Positions 1-7,970 of a DNA stretch of 19,719 nucleotides are shown here, piece by piece. The position numbers were made by a program, and so were the translations under genes. Position 1 is the stretch's first letter, and every line of letters starts with the position of its first letter. Origin of the DNA: CAZYXZ01 sp964651395 (GTDB taxonomy: Bacteria; Actinomycetota; Actinomycetes; BP-191); NCBI GenBank assembly GCA_964651395.1, contig CAZYXZ010000065.1, positions 1 through 19,719 of the forward strand, in the 5' to 3' direction. Below the pieces are notes generated by a model that made no database searches, had not been told where the DNA came from, and saw only the letters and a program-made list of their open reading frames with translations.

Positions 1-1
1 G

Positions 2-397
2 CTGGAGCGGGCCGGGCTCACCGTGGTCAGTCACGGTGCGGTTCAGCCGGGCTCGGTGCCCGACGAGCTGGCGGAGATGGATGTCGTGGTGATCCCGTCG
101 CTGAGCACCCCGAGCTGGGTCGAGCAGTTCGGCCGCGTCGCGGTCGAGGCGATGCTGGCCGGTACGCCGGTCATCGCGTCGGACTCGGGGGCGCTGCCCG
201 AGGTGGTCGGCGACGCCGGCCGGCTGGTTCCGGAGGGCGACGCCGTCGCCCTCGCGGCGGCGCTGCGCGAGGTGCTCACCACGCGAGGCGCGGCGGAGCG
301 GCTCGCCGCGGCGGGTCGGCATCGCGCGGCGACGGCGTACGACCCGACCCGGCTCGCGGAGCGCCTGGCCGCCCTCTGGGCGCCGGTGGCGCGTTGA
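2..397 (+). CDS. GT4-family glycosyltransferase, C-terminal part only
   Basis: The reading frame is open from base 2, so the start lies upstream of the window and about 131 C-terminal residues remain. They form the nucleotide-sugar-binding half of a GT-B retaining glycosyltransferase. The run EQFGRVAVEAMLAGTPVIAS (from about base 122) contains the E-x7-E motif typical of family GT4, followed by the usual SGALPEVVGDAGRLVPEGD segment. By family it would transfer a sugar from a nucleotide donor to a growing lipid-linked or membrane glycan on the cytoplasmic side; donor and acceptor cannot be told. Its TGA stop overlaps the TTG start of the next gene (TTGA, 394-397), so the two are probably co-translated. 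Confidence 0.9.
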   Translation: MERAGLTVVSHGAVQPGSVPDELAEMDVVVIPSLSTPSWVEQFGRVAVEAMLAGTPVIASDSGALPEVVGDAGRLVPEGDAVALAAALREVLTTRGAAERLAAAGRHRAATAYDPTRLAERLAALWAPVAR

Positions 398-1443
398 GCC
401 GCGTCGTCGTCTACGACCCGGACGGGCTCAACCCGTATGGCCGGGAGATCGGGCTGCTCTTCCGCGAGCTCGGCCACGAGGTGGAGGTGCTGACCACCGT
501 CGACGCCGAGTGGCGACCCGGCGGGGTGCGGACGGTCGGCGTCCTCCCCGCCAACCGACGTGGTCGACCGCGGTCGCGGCAGGCGCTGGCGTTCGCCCGC
601 GGACTCCTCCACGTGCTGCGCCGCGGCCTCGCGGGGCACGTCGTCGTCGTCGTGCTCACCAGGGGAGTCGCGGACGAGCTCTTCCTCGGACTGCTGGCCT
701 TCCTGGGAACGCGTGTCGTGGTCGTCGTGCACGACCCCACGCCCAAGTTCGACCGGCGCGCCCTCCGGGTCCGGTCGTCGGGGTGGCTCTGGCGACGGGC
801 TCGGGTGCGCGTGGTCCACTCGGAGCAGCTCGGACGCGAGCTCGGCGCGGCCCACGCCCTGGACGCGCACGTCGTCGACATCGCGCCGTACGAGTTCTGG
901 TGGCGCGAAGCGGCGCCGCGGACCGGCGTGAGCTCCCCCGCGCGCCGCCGCGGCCGCCTCCTGGTGCTGGGCCAGCTGCGACCCGACAAGGGCCTGGCCG
1001 GGCTGGTGCGGATGTTCGAGGCGATGGACGCGACGGCGCGCGCGCAGCTCGAGCTCGTCGTCTGTGGGCGAGGGGAGGCGCCGGACCTGGGTGGCCTGGT
1101 CACGGTGGTGGACCGGTCGAGCGACGACTTCGTCGACGACCGCGTCGTCGCCGACGCGCTGGCGAGCTGCGACGTGCTCCTCGCGCCGTACCAGGGCGCG
1201 ACGCAGAGCGCCACGGTGGCCCTGGCGCTGACCGCGGGGATGCAGGTGCTGGCCTTCGACGACGGCAGCATCGGTGATCTCGTCACCGACGACGGGCTGG
1301 TCCGCTCCGGCGACTACCAGGCGCTCGGCGAGCGTTGCGCGTCGTACCTCGCCGGCGCCGCCCTCGGTCGGTCCCGCCGGCCCGGCGACGCGTGGTACGC
1401 GGCGTGGTCAGCCGGCTGGGCCGAGGTCCTCGACGGCAGCTGA
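394..1443 (+). CDS. GT-B fold glycosyltransferase (GT4-like, atypical catalytic motif)
   Basis: 349 residues from a TTG start that overlaps the previous stop. The N-terminal half begins MSRVVVYDPDGLNPYGREIG and has a valine-rich strand pair (VVVVVL, VVVVVHDPTPKFD). The C-terminal half has the donor-domain opening LLVLGQLRPDKGL and the segment LAPYQGATQSATVALALTAG. The position where GT4 enzymes usually carry the first glutamate of E-x7-E reads TQSA instead, a variant seen in several GT-B subfamilies. It is most likely a glycosyltransferase of this polysaccharide locus, with unknown sugar specificity. Its last 36 bases overlap the end of the opposing methyltransferase gene. The family call rests on fold-type motifs read by eye, so it is less secure than for its neighbours. 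Confidence 0.8.
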   Translation: MSRVVVYDPDGLNPYGREIGLLFRELGHEVEVLTTVDAEWRPGGVRTVGVLPANRRGRPRSRQALAFARGLLHVLRRGLAGHVVVVVLTRGVADELFLGLLAFLGTRVVVVVHDPTPKFDRRALRVRSSGWLWRRARVRVVHSEQLGRELGAAHALDAHVVDIAPYEFWWREAAPRTGVSSPARRRGRLLVLGQLRPDKGLAGLVRMFEAMDATARAQLELVVCGRGEAPDLGGLVTVVDRSSDDFVDDRVVADALASCDVLLAPYQGATQSATVALALTAGMQVLAFDDGSIGDLVTDDGLVRSGDYQALGERCASYLAGAALGRSRRPGDAWYAAWSAGWAEVLDGS

Positions 1444-2370
1444 CGGACGCCGGTAGACGACCGTGACGGAGTGTCCGGCCGGCATGGTGCGACGCCGCCG
1501 GAACGCCGGTTCCAGGCGCGCCCCCAACCATCCGGCCGCGGCGATCGCGGTGCGGTGGCGGCGCTCGTTGTAGACCAGGCGGGCGGGATCCCTGCGCATG
1601 CCCACCGCAGTGAGCAGGCGGTGGCGCAGGTATACGACGTGGTGGTCCGGTGCCAGCTCGTCGACGGTGACGGCCACCTCCGACAGTCCCAGCTGGCGCC
1701 CGACGTGGCGGAGCGCGGCGAGCGACCACCAGGTGAGGTGGTGCGGCGGGAGGTTCAGCACGTTGTCGGAGACCGCGCCCATGAACCCGTCGACGTAGGG
1801 CACGGAGACGACGAGCAGCCCCCCTGGCCGCAGGCACGCGACGGCGGCCTCGAGGAACGGCAGCGGTGCGGGCACGTGCTCGAGCACCTGGAAGGAGCTC
1901 ACCACGTCATAGCGGCCGGCCTGCTCGAGCGCATGGGCCTCGACGGTCTCCACGCGCACGTCCAGACCCGCAGCCGTGGCCTGGTGGACGGCCGTCGCGC
2001 TCAGCTCCAGTCCGCGGTAGTGCGCGCGCGCGCCCAGCAGCGCGCCGAACGCGCCCCGGCCGCAGCCGATCTCCAGGACGCGGTCACCCGGCTGCACGTA
2101 GCCGCGCGCGACGTCGTACTCGGGCTTGTCGGCGAGGTAGTACCACGGGAACTGCTGCAGGCCGACGTAGAACGCGTCGGACCCGGCTGCCGCCGGGGTG
2201 AAGTGGCGGAGGTCGCAGGTGCCGCACCGGACCAGCCGGAACTCCGCGGCCGCCGCCAGCTCGGCGGTGACGTCGAGGTGCAGCTCGCGGCGGTAGAGCA
2301 GGACCAGGTCGGACGCCGACACGGACGCCACGACGCGCCCCGCCCCACCACACACCGGGCAGTCGGTCAT
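1408..2370 (-). CDS. class I SAM-dependent methyltransferase with N-terminal zinc-binding motif
   Basis: 320 residues. The N-terminus carries paired cysteines at 4/7 (CPVC) and 49/52 (CGTC), a likely zinc-binding module. This is followed by a Rossmann-type methyltransferase domain with SAM motif VLEIGCGRGAFG at about 98-109, a post-motif FQVLEHVP at about 160-167, and GGLLVVSVPY. This arrangement is common in methyltransferases of glycan and deoxysugar loci, so O-, N- or C-methylation of a sugar or its nucleotide precursor is the probable role; the atom methylated cannot be read from sequence. The ATG (2368-2370) overlaps the stop of the upstream GT4 gene as ATGA, making it the last gene of a three-gene operon. 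The open frame extends upstream to 3276, but that part is a shadow of the GT4 gene. Confidence 0.9.
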   Translation of the reverse strand: MTDCPVCGGAGRVVASVSASDLVLLYRRELHLDVTAELAAAAEFRLVRCGTCDLRHFTPAAAGSDAFYVGLQQFPWYYLADKPEYDVARGYVQPGDRVLEIGCGRGAFGALLGARAHYRGLELSATAVHQATAAGLDVRVETVEAHALEQAGRYDVVSSFQVLEHVPAPLPFLEAAVACLRPGGLLVVSVPYVDGFMGAVSDNVLNLPPHHLTWWSLAALRHVGRQLGLSEVAVTVDELAPDHHVVYLRHRLLTAVGMRRDPARLVYNERRHRTAIAAAGWLGARLEPAFRRRRTMPAGHSVTVVYRRPSAAVEDLGPAG

Positions 2371-3506
2371 CGGCGAGTGCCCAGCTCGGCGACCAGGTCG
2401 GCGAACGCGCGGCCCACGTCGGCCCAGTCGTAGCGGGCCACGGCGGCCCGGCCGGCGCGCGCGAGCCGGACCCGCAGGTCGTGGTCGGTGGCCAGCGCGG
2501 TCAGGCTCGCCGCGAACTCTGCCGGGTCGTCGGCCGTCCACACGTGCCGGCCGTGCTCCAACGGAAGTCCGGCCACCCCCCGCGTCGTGGTGAGGACGGG
2601 CACGGACCGGCCGAGCGCCTCGAGCACCTTGATCCGCGTGCCGCCCCCGGTCTGCAGCGGTACGACGAACAGCCGCGCCGCGGCGTACACCGGCTCGAGG
2701 TCGTCGACTTCGCCGACCAGCTCGACTCCGGGGAGCTGCGCCGGTCCGAGCGCCTCGGGATGGCGGCCGACGACGGTCAATGGCGCCGTGCCGTCCGGGA
2801 GCAGCGGCCAGACCCGGGTGGACCACCAGCGCACGGCCTCGACGTTGGGTGCGTAGTCCAGCGACCCGACGAACAGCTGCGTGCCGTCGCGGGGAGGGTC
2901 GCGCGGTGCGGTCAGCGTCGCTCCGTTGGGGATGACCACCGCGTTCCTGCCGAGCGTCTGCGCGTCGTCCTCGCTGACCGTGACCACGGTGCCGTGGGCG
3001 GTGGACACGGCGTGAGCCTCCCACGCTGCCATCCGCCGGCGTTCCCTCCGTCGCTCGAGGCGACGCAGAGGGCTGCCGGTCAACGGCATGGACGCGAGCA
3101 GCGCGCCCTCCGCGTTGTGGGTGCCGAGGACGTAGGAACCCGGCGGGCGGTAGACGTCGGACTGGACGAAGTCGAGGACCACGAGGGATCCCCCGCTCGC
3201 GCGATCCCGGACCAGCGTCGCGGCGTCGCGGTGCCAGACGCGTCCGACCGCGACCGGCCAGCCGCGACGTAGGCACAGCCAGCGCAGGCGGAGTCCGGCG
3301 GCGGGCTCGAAGGTGTGGACGCGCTCTGCCCCCGTGGCGTCCCGGAGCACGTCGGCGGGTGAGTGGTGACCGACGACGACGAGCTCGACGGGAAACCGCT
3401 GTGCGACAGCACTGACCAGATGGTGCGTCCGCAGCGTTCCCCCGCTGTGTGCCGGGAAGTGCGCCTGCGGAGCGACCCAGACCACGTGACGGACCTGCTC
3501 ACTCAT
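2367..3506 (-). CDS. GT4-family glycosyltransferase
   Basis: 379 residues starting MSEQVRHVVWVAPQAHFPAHSG, whose SGGTLRTHHL stretch is the usual glycine-rich acceptor-side loop of GT-B enzymes. The C-terminal donor domain has LFVGSLDYAPNVEAVRWW and GGGTRIKVLEALGRSVPVLTTTRGVAGL, a form typical of GT4 enzymes from exopolysaccharide loci. The frame is open upstream to 3701, but the ATG at 3504-3506 is preferred. It overlaps the polymerase stop in an ATGAGTGA arrangement (3499-3506), and the upstream extension runs through polymerase coding sequence. It sits between the polymerase and methyltransferase genes in a tightly coupled operon. It is probably cytoplasmic and membrane-associated; the sugar transferred is unknown. 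Confidence 0.92.
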   Translation of the reverse strand: MSEQVRHVVWVAPQAHFPAHSGGTLRTHHLVSAVAQRFPVELVVVGHHSPADVLRDATGAERVHTFEPAAGLRLRWLCLRRGWPVAVGRVWHRDAATLVRDRASGGSLVVLDFVQSDVYRPPGSYVLGTHNAEGALLASMPLTGSPLRRLERRRERRRMAAWEAHAVSTAHGTVVTVSEDDAQTLGRNAVVIPNGATLTAPRDPPRDGTQLFVGSLDYAPNVEAVRWWSTRVWPLLPDGTAPLTVVGRHPEALGPAQLPGVELVGEVDDLEPVYAAARLFVVPLQTGGGTRIKVLEALGRSVPVLTTTRGVAGLPLEHGRHVWTADDPAEFAASLTALATDHDLRVRLARAGRAAVARYDWADVGRAFADLVAELGTRR

Positions 3507-4929
3507 GCTCGGCCGGTGGGTCGGTGAGCGCGAGCGCGACGACCAGCGCCAGGATGCTCGGCCGGTGCAGCAGCTGCGGCTGGAACAACGCCTGTACCGC
3601 AATGGCGAGGCAGGCGCCGCCACCGGCCACGACACGGACGGCGTCGTTCGGTGTGGCCGTCCGGCGCCCGGTCCGCACGACCCGGACGACGCGGACGGCA
3701 AGGAACACCAGCGCCAGCATGCCGAGCAGGCCCAGCTGCAGGTAGGCGTACAGGTAGCTGTTGTGGGCGTACGGATGGTCGACCAGCACGTTGCGACGGA
3801 AGTACGGGTCGTAGACCTCCCGCTTCGCGCCGTACAGGTTGCCGACGCCGACGCCGACCACCGGGTCCCGGCGCAGCGCGCGGATCGCGTCGGAGTTCTC
3901 CGACGCGCGGTCTTCGAACGAGCTCTCCTCGACGATGCGCGGGTCCAGGACGCTGCTCACGCGCCGGCTGACGGCGACGGCGGACGGGCCCAGGTGCCCG
4001 GTGGTCGCTGCCGTCGCCAGCAGCGGAAGCAGCAGGGCGGTCGCGGTGAGCACCCGCAACATCCGCATCGTGTCCCTGGTCCCAGGACGCAGGCGGAGGA
4101 CGAAGACACCACCGACGACGAGCGCGACCCACGCGATACGCGTGAAGGAGTAGGCCCATACGACCGTGAACATGGCGAGCTGTACGGACCGGGTCCTGGT
4201 CGCGCCCTCTGCCGCACTCCGCGCGAGCACCAGCAACGTCGCGACGAGCAGCAGTCCGAGCATCGCCGGTCGTGCGCGTTGCGCCGCCGTGGCGACGCCC
4301 AGCGTGTTGAACGCCGTGGGGTCGTCGGAGGGGACCGGCCGGCCCAGGGCCAGGTGCACGATCACGTACAGGGAGCCGAACGTGCAGATGCCGATGACCC
4401 ACTTCTCCAGCCGCGCCTTGGCCGCGGAGGTCGCGAAGAACGACGTGAGCGGCAGGACCAGCAGGTAGAGCAGATAGGTCTTCACGTTCCCCTGCACCAA
4501 GTAGCGGCTGGCACCCCGGGACAGGCCGACCGCCGCCCCCACGAATGCGGCAGCCACCAGCAGCGCCGTCGGTGTGGCGAGGGGCGAGACGTGCGTCAGG
4601 AGCCGCTGGCTGGCGTGCAGCACCCAGCCGGCGACCAACGCGTAGGCGAGCAGCTCGACGGCATCCGTCCGGACTCCGGCCAGGCTGATCGCCCCGACCG
4701 TCCCCGGGTAGATGCTGGCGCCGAGCACCAGGATGACGAGGACGACCGGCGCGGGACGCAGCACCACCGCGGTCGCCGCCAGCGCGGCGAGCAGCACGCT
4801 GGTCAGCAGGTTGTCGCCCCGGGCCGTCTGGCCGGCCAGCGTCCACGTGACGTAGGCCGCGAGTGCGGTCACCGCCAGGGGCACCAACGGTCGCGCTCGT
4901 CTCGCGACCGACTCGGTGATCGCGCTCAT
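3499..4929 (-). CDS. Wzy/O-antigen-ligase-like polysaccharide polymerase
   Basis: 476 residues, mostly hydrophobic, with about ten to twelve likely membrane segments. A large outward-type loop of about 85 residues lies before the last segments. That loop has features of the Wzy/WaaL superfamily: FEDRASENSDAIRALRRDP, then VVGVGVGNLYG at about 353-363, and an HNSYLY motif at about 385-390 leading into a membrane helix. Such proteins join undecaprenyl-linked repeat units on the outer face of the membrane, or ligate a finished glycan to a carrier. Polymerase and ligase cannot be separated by eye. No Shine-Dalgarno sequence precedes the ATG (4927-4929); instead a 10-codon mini-ORF ends in an ATGA overlap with it. 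It is the first full-size gene of a three-gene operon with the GT4 and methyltransferase genes. Confidence 0.87.
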   Translation of the reverse strand: MSAITESVARRARPLVPLAVTALAAYVTWTLAGQTARGDNLLTSVLLAALAATAVVLRPAPVVLVILVLGASIYPGTVGAISLAGVRTDAVELLAYALVAGWVLHASQRLLTHVSPLATPTALLVAAAFVGAAVGLSRGASRYLVQGNVKTYLLYLLVLPLTSFFATSAAKARLEKWVIGICTFGSLYVIVHLALGRPVPSDDPTAFNTLGVATAAQRARPAMLGLLLVATLLVLARSAAEGATRTRSVQLAMFTVVWAYSFTRIAWVALVVGGVFVLRLRPGTRDTMRMLRVLTATALLLPLLATAATTGHLGPSAVAVSRRVSSVLDPRIVEESSFEDRASENSDAIRALRRDPVVGVGVGNLYGAKREVYDPYFRRNVLVDHPYAHNSYLYAYLQLGLLGMLALVFLAVRVVRVVRTGRRTATPNDAVRVVAGGGACLAIAVQALFQPQLLHRPSILALVVALALTDPPAEHE

Positions 4930-4958
4930 CGAGCCGGCTGCGCGGCGGGCGGCGTCAT
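4926..4958 (-). CDS. possible 10-codon leader ORF coupled to the polymerase gene
   Basis: On the minus strand an ATG at 4956-4958 opens a mini-ORF encoding MTPPAAQPAR, whose TGA (4926-4928) overlaps the polymerase ATG as ATGA. A TAGAAT hexamer lies nine bases upstream (4968-4973), so a transcript starting 6-9 bases after it would begin within a few bases of, or at, the mini-ORF start. The polymerase start itself has no visible ribosome-binding site, which fits leaderless initiation on the mini-ORF followed by reinitiation. This is inference from spacing. The peptide has no recognisable function, and the ORF could be chance. Confidence 0.35.
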   Translation of the reverse strand: MTPPAAQPAR

Positions 4959-4960
4959 GA

Positions 4961-4979
4961 GACGCCTATTCTAGGCGTC
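4961..4979. promoter_or_regulatory. perfect inverted repeat overlapping opposed -10-like elements
   Basis: GACGCCTA (4961-4968) and TAGGCGTC (4972-4979) are perfect reverse complements separated by TTC. Within it, TATTCT (4967-4972, plus) and TAGAAT (4968-4973, minus) both fit TANNNT, so one element could serve both divergent units: the polymerase operon leftward and the GT2-GT4 operon rightward. No good -35 was seen for either. It could be a symmetric bidirectional promoter, an operator, or both. Confidence 0.5.
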
Positions 4980-5011
4980 CGCATCACCGCTGTTCCGGCT
5001 CGATGCGCCGT

Positions 5012-5018
5012 GGGAGGT
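5012..5018 (+). promoter_or_regulatory. ribosome-binding site selecting the TTG start at 5025
   Basis: GGGAGGT lies six bases before TTG at 5025. It overlaps the alternative GTG at 5010-5012 and therefore cannot serve that upstream start. Confidence 0.6.
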
Positions 5019-5024
5019 GTCGTC

Positions 5025-5819
5025 TTGGCGGGTGGAGTACCCGGCCGCCTGCGCCGCCGAGCGGCGGTGACCAGCCTCGACGGTCAGCTCGAACGCATCG
5101 CGGAGCGGATCGCGGCGCGCGAGCATCGCCGACAGCTCGCCGTCGCTCGCGCGGGCCGTGACGTGTGTTGGGTGACCGACGAGGCGGAGCCGCTCGTCAC
5201 CGTGCGGATCGCGACGTACAACCGGGCTGACCTGCTCATGGAGCGAGCACTGCCGGCGGCGTTGGCCCAGACCTACGAGCGCCTGGAGATCCTCGTCGTG
5301 GGCGACGCCACCGACGAGGCCACGGAGAAGGCCATGGCCGGCGTACGCGACCCGCGCGTGCGGTTCGTGAACCTGCCCTATCGCGGCAGCTACCCGGGCG
5401 ACCCTGCCAAGCGATGGCTCGTGGCCGGCTCGCATCCGATGAACGCGGCGCTGGAGCTGGCTCGGGGCAGCTGGATCGCCCCGTGCGACGACGACGACGA
5501 GATGACCGAGGACCACGTCGAGGTCCTGCTGCAGGAGGCGATCCGGCGACGACTCGAGATGGTCTACAGCCAGGCCGAGCTGCAGCTCGACGACGGAACG
5601 TGGCAGGTCGTCGGCGTGGCACCGTTGCGCGCGGGCGGCATCAGCCACGGCACGGCGCTCTACACCATGGGACTGCGCTTCCTGCGCTACAGCTCGACCT
5701 GCTGGAAGCTCCCCGAGCCGTTCGACTGGAACCTGTGGCGCCGCATGGAGGAGATCGGCGTGGTGATCGGGTTCCTCGAGCAGGTGACCTTCCGCCACTT
5801 CGAGACCGAGCACCTGTGA
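5025..5819 (+). CDS. GT2-family glycosyltransferase
   Basis: 264 residues from the TTG at 5025, chosen because GGGAGGT sits six bases upstream; a GTG at 5010 would add five residues but has no usable site. After a basic, amphipathic stretch of about 45 residues comes a GT-A domain: LVTVRIATYNRADLLMERAL from about 57, ILVVGDATDE with the first acidic site, and SWIAPCDDDDEM at about 149-160, where the acidic cluster is the metal/nucleotide-binding DxD. It is an inverting-type sugar transferase whose donor cannot be told. The short C-terminal domain ends FRHFETEHL. The stop overlaps the GTG of the next GT4 gene (GTGA), so the two genes form an operon divergent from the polymerase operon. Confidence 0.9.
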   Translation: MAGGVPGRLRRRAAVTSLDGQLERIAERIAAREHRRQLAVARAGRDVCWVTDEAEPLVTVRIATYNRADLLMERALPAALAQTYERLEILVVGDATDEATEKAMAGVRDPRVRFVNLPYRGSYPGDPAKRWLVAGSHPMNAALELARGSWIAPCDDDDEMTEDHVEVLLQEAIRRRLEMVYSQAELQLDDGTWQVVGVAPLRAGGISHGTALYTMGLRFLRYSSTCWKLPEPFDWNLWRRMEEIGVVIGFLEQVTFRHFETEHL

Positions 5820-6880
5820 GCCGCAGGGTCGCCTTCACGCACAACTACCCGATGCAGCTCTCGCGCGCCCGAGTGCAGGAGGGCCGCTACCCGGCTCAGC
5901 ACCTGTACGGCGCTGACCACCTGGAGCGCGCCGGCTGGACGGTCGAGTACGTGCCGTGGGCCAGTCCTCATCTGGCGTCGTGGCTGTCCGCGCGTACCGG
6001 CCTGCGCTGGGGTGAGCTGGCGCAGGAGCGCCGGATTCTCGCGCGGCTCCGCCACCTCGACGTCGTCTACGCCGGGGAGCCCCACCATGTGGCCGGTCTG
6101 GCCCGGCTCCGTGGCCGCGGACTGCTGCGGACTCCGCTGGTCGGTGTCGTGCACCAGGTGCCGCGACCGAGGGACCGCGGCTGGGTGCGCGGTCTGGACC
6201 TGCCGTTGTGCCTGAGCCGCCGCGTGGCCGAAGCCGTCGACGAGCTGCGCCGCGGCCTACCTCCTGCGCGCACCATCCCGTGGGGTCCGGACTTGCAGTT
6301 CCCCGGGTATGCGGACGCCGGGACCGCCGAGTTCGTGGTCAGCGCGGGCAAGTCGAACCGCGACCTCACGACGCTGCTCGCCGCGCTCGCCCACGTCCCT
6401 GCCAGGGCCCGGGTCTACGCGGTCACGCAGGAGACCGGCCCGGTGCCGCCGCAGGTGGAGGTCGTCACGACGACGGAGCATCTGGACGAGGGCGGGGTGG
6501 GGCCGCCGCAGTTCGCGTACGAGCAGGTGCTGGCCGACCTCCAGCGGGCCAGTGTCGTCGCGGTGCCCCTACTCGACCCCGACTGCCTCAGCGGTCTGAC
6601 GGAGGTCGCGGACGCCCTCGCCCTCGGTAAGCCGATCGTCATGACCCGCACGCCCTTCCTGGACCTCGACATCGAGGCGGCCGGCTGCGGAGTGTGGGTC
6701 GACAAGGGTGATGTGCGCGGGTGGACGGCAGCGTTGTCCGCCATCGTCACGGACCACGAGCGCCGCGCGTCGATGGGCCGCCGCGCGCGCGCCGTCGCCG
6801 AGGACGGGTGGAACGCCACGACGTTCGGTGAGGGCGTCAGCCGTGCTCTGGACGACGCGCTGGCAGGTCGCCGCCCATGA
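5816..6880 (+). CDS. GT4-like GT-B glycosyltransferase
   Basis: 354 residues from a GTG (5816-5818) overlapping the preceding stop. The frame is open from 5414, but that extension lies inside the GT2 gene and is a shadow. The N-terminus RRVAFTHNYPMQLSRARVQ is followed by an acceptor domain. The donor domain has FVVSAGKSNRDLTTLLAAL and DCLSGLTEVADALALGKPIVMT, the last resembling the GT4 donor loop with a conserved Glu in TEVADALA. It probably acts after its GT2 partner on the same lipid-linked glycan, an inference from translational coupling only. Its last 44 bases overlap the end of the opposing WbsX-like gene. Confidence 0.85.
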   Translation: MSRRVAFTHNYPMQLSRARVQEGRYPAQHLYGADHLERAGWTVEYVPWASPHLASWLSARTGLRWGELAQERRILARLRHLDVVYAGEPHHVAGLARLRGRGLLRTPLVGVVHQVPRPRDRGWVRGLDLPLCLSRRVAEAVDELRRGLPPARTIPWGPDLQFPGYADAGTAEFVVSAGKSNRDLTTLLAALAHVPARARVYAVTQETGPVPPQVEVVTTTEHLDEGGVGPPQFAYEQVLADLQRASVVAVPLLDPDCLSGLTEVADALALGKPIVMTRTPFLDLDIEAAGCGVWVDKGDVRGWTAALSAIVTDHERRASMGRRARAVAEDGWNATTFGEGVSRALDDALAGRRP

Positions 6881-7970
6881 CCTCCAGCACGGCCTCCTGC
6901 GTGGCGTCGAGGTAGCGGCGGCCCCAGCGCAGATCAGGTTCCAGGTGGTTGCCCTCGGCCCACTCGTTCCAGGCGTTGATGAAGCACAGATGCGGTCCCG
7001 CGGGGTCGGCGACGACATCGCGCAGCACGTCGGTGAGCCAGTCCCGGTACTGCTCCGGGGTCGCGTTGCGGTAGATGACCGCCTGCGTGGCCCGTCGTGG
7101 GGAGTTGTCCCACATCGGCGTCACGCAGGGATGGCGGACGTAGTCCGGCTTCTCGCGCGCGCGCATGACGTCGATCACGTGCTGGTAGTCGAAGACGTTG
7201 TTGCTCCGGTAGCCCTGCGCGGTCAGCCCCAGGCGCCGGAGCGCGCGCAGCGCGAACGACCGCCGCAGCGGACGACCCAACGTGCCGTAGTCGGGGATCC
7301 ACTCGACGGCGGCGTCGAAACCGAGCTCCTCCGGTCGGTGCTGCCGTTCGCTGCCGAAGCTCTCGACCCGGCACAGGTAGAGCTCGCCGATGCCGAGCCG
7401 GTCGGCTTCCTGCCGCCAGACGTCGGTCGTGCGCCGCACGTCGGGCAGCTCCGTGGCGCGGTAGACGAGGAAGACCGGCTTGCCGTCGACGCGCACGTAG
7501 CGAGGGTCGGCGAACGCCGGCGCGAGATGCCGGATGTGCGCGAGGTCGTCGTCACTCGAGTGCTGCTGCTCCAGGAGGATCTGGTTGGGCCCCCCGTCCC
7601 ATGCCCTGGTCCAGTTCTCGTTCGCCCAGCAGAGCAGGAACGGGAAGTCGGGCCGGCCGCTGGCCAGCACCTCGTCGAACGGCCGCTGGAGCAGTCGCTC
7701 GCCGCCGAACCAGTAGTGGTAGTAGCAGAAGCCCGTGATGCCGTGAGCACGCGCGAGCTCGGCCTGGGCCTCGCGTGCTTCGGGGACGCGCAGGTCGTAG
7801 AAGCCGAGGTCGGCCGGGATGTGCGGCTGGTAGTGGCCGCGGAAGAGCGGCTTCGCCTTCGTGACGTTCGTCCACTCGGTGAACCCGCGCCCCCACCACT
7901 CGTCGTTCTGGGGGATCGGGTGGAACTGCGGCAGGTAGAAGGCCAAGAGCTCCAGACGTGTCTCCGTCAT
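6837..7970 (-). CDS. WbsX/GH99-like glycan-processing protein
   Basis: 377 residues from the ATG at 7968-7970. The sequence carries family hallmarks along its length: ELLAFYLPQFHPIPQNDEWW and GFTEWTNV (about 7-35), YQPHIPADLGFYDLR (47-61), GITGFCYYHYWFGG (77-90), FLLCWANENWTRAW (111-124) and FINAWNEWAEGNHLEPD (330-346). These match the WbsX-type family found in O-antigen loci, whose TIM-barrel fold resembles GH99 endo-mannosidases. The family is annotated as glycosyltransferase but could instead hydrolyse or transglycosylate, so the reaction is open. There is no signal peptide, so it is probably cytoplasmic. The start overlaps the upstream gene's stop as ATGA, making a tight two-gene unit with the DUF707-like protein. 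Confidence 0.9.
   Translation of the reverse strand: MTETRLELLAFYLPQFHPIPQNDEWWGRGFTEWTNVTKAKPLFRGHYQPHIPADLGFYDLRVPEAREAQAELARAHGITGFCYYHYWFGGERLLQRPFDEVLASGRPDFPFLLCWANENWTRAWDGGPNQILLEQQHSSDDDLAHIRHLAPAFADPRYVRVDGKPVFLVYRATELPDVRRTTDVWRQEADRLGIGELYLCRVESFGSERQHRPEELGFDAAVEWIPDYGTLGRPLRRSFALRALRRLGLTAQGYRSNNVFDYQHVIDVMRAREKPDYVRHPCVTPMWDNSPRRATQAVIYRNATPEQYRDWLTDVLRDVVADPAGPHLCFINAWNEWAEGNHLEPDLRWGRRYLDATQEAVLEVMGGDLPARRPEHG

Noticed and set aside
630..745. GTC/GTG repeat tracts as a DNA repeat
   Set aside because: They encode hydrophobic valine strands of a GT-B domain with high-GC codon choice and are not tandem repeats.
1408..3276. 622-residue frame suggesting a fusion with the methyltransferase
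   Set aside because: The first 300 residues are low-complexity Arg/Gly/Ala sequence overlapping the GT4 gene in another frame. The methyltransferase begins at ATG 2370 with its cysteine motif.
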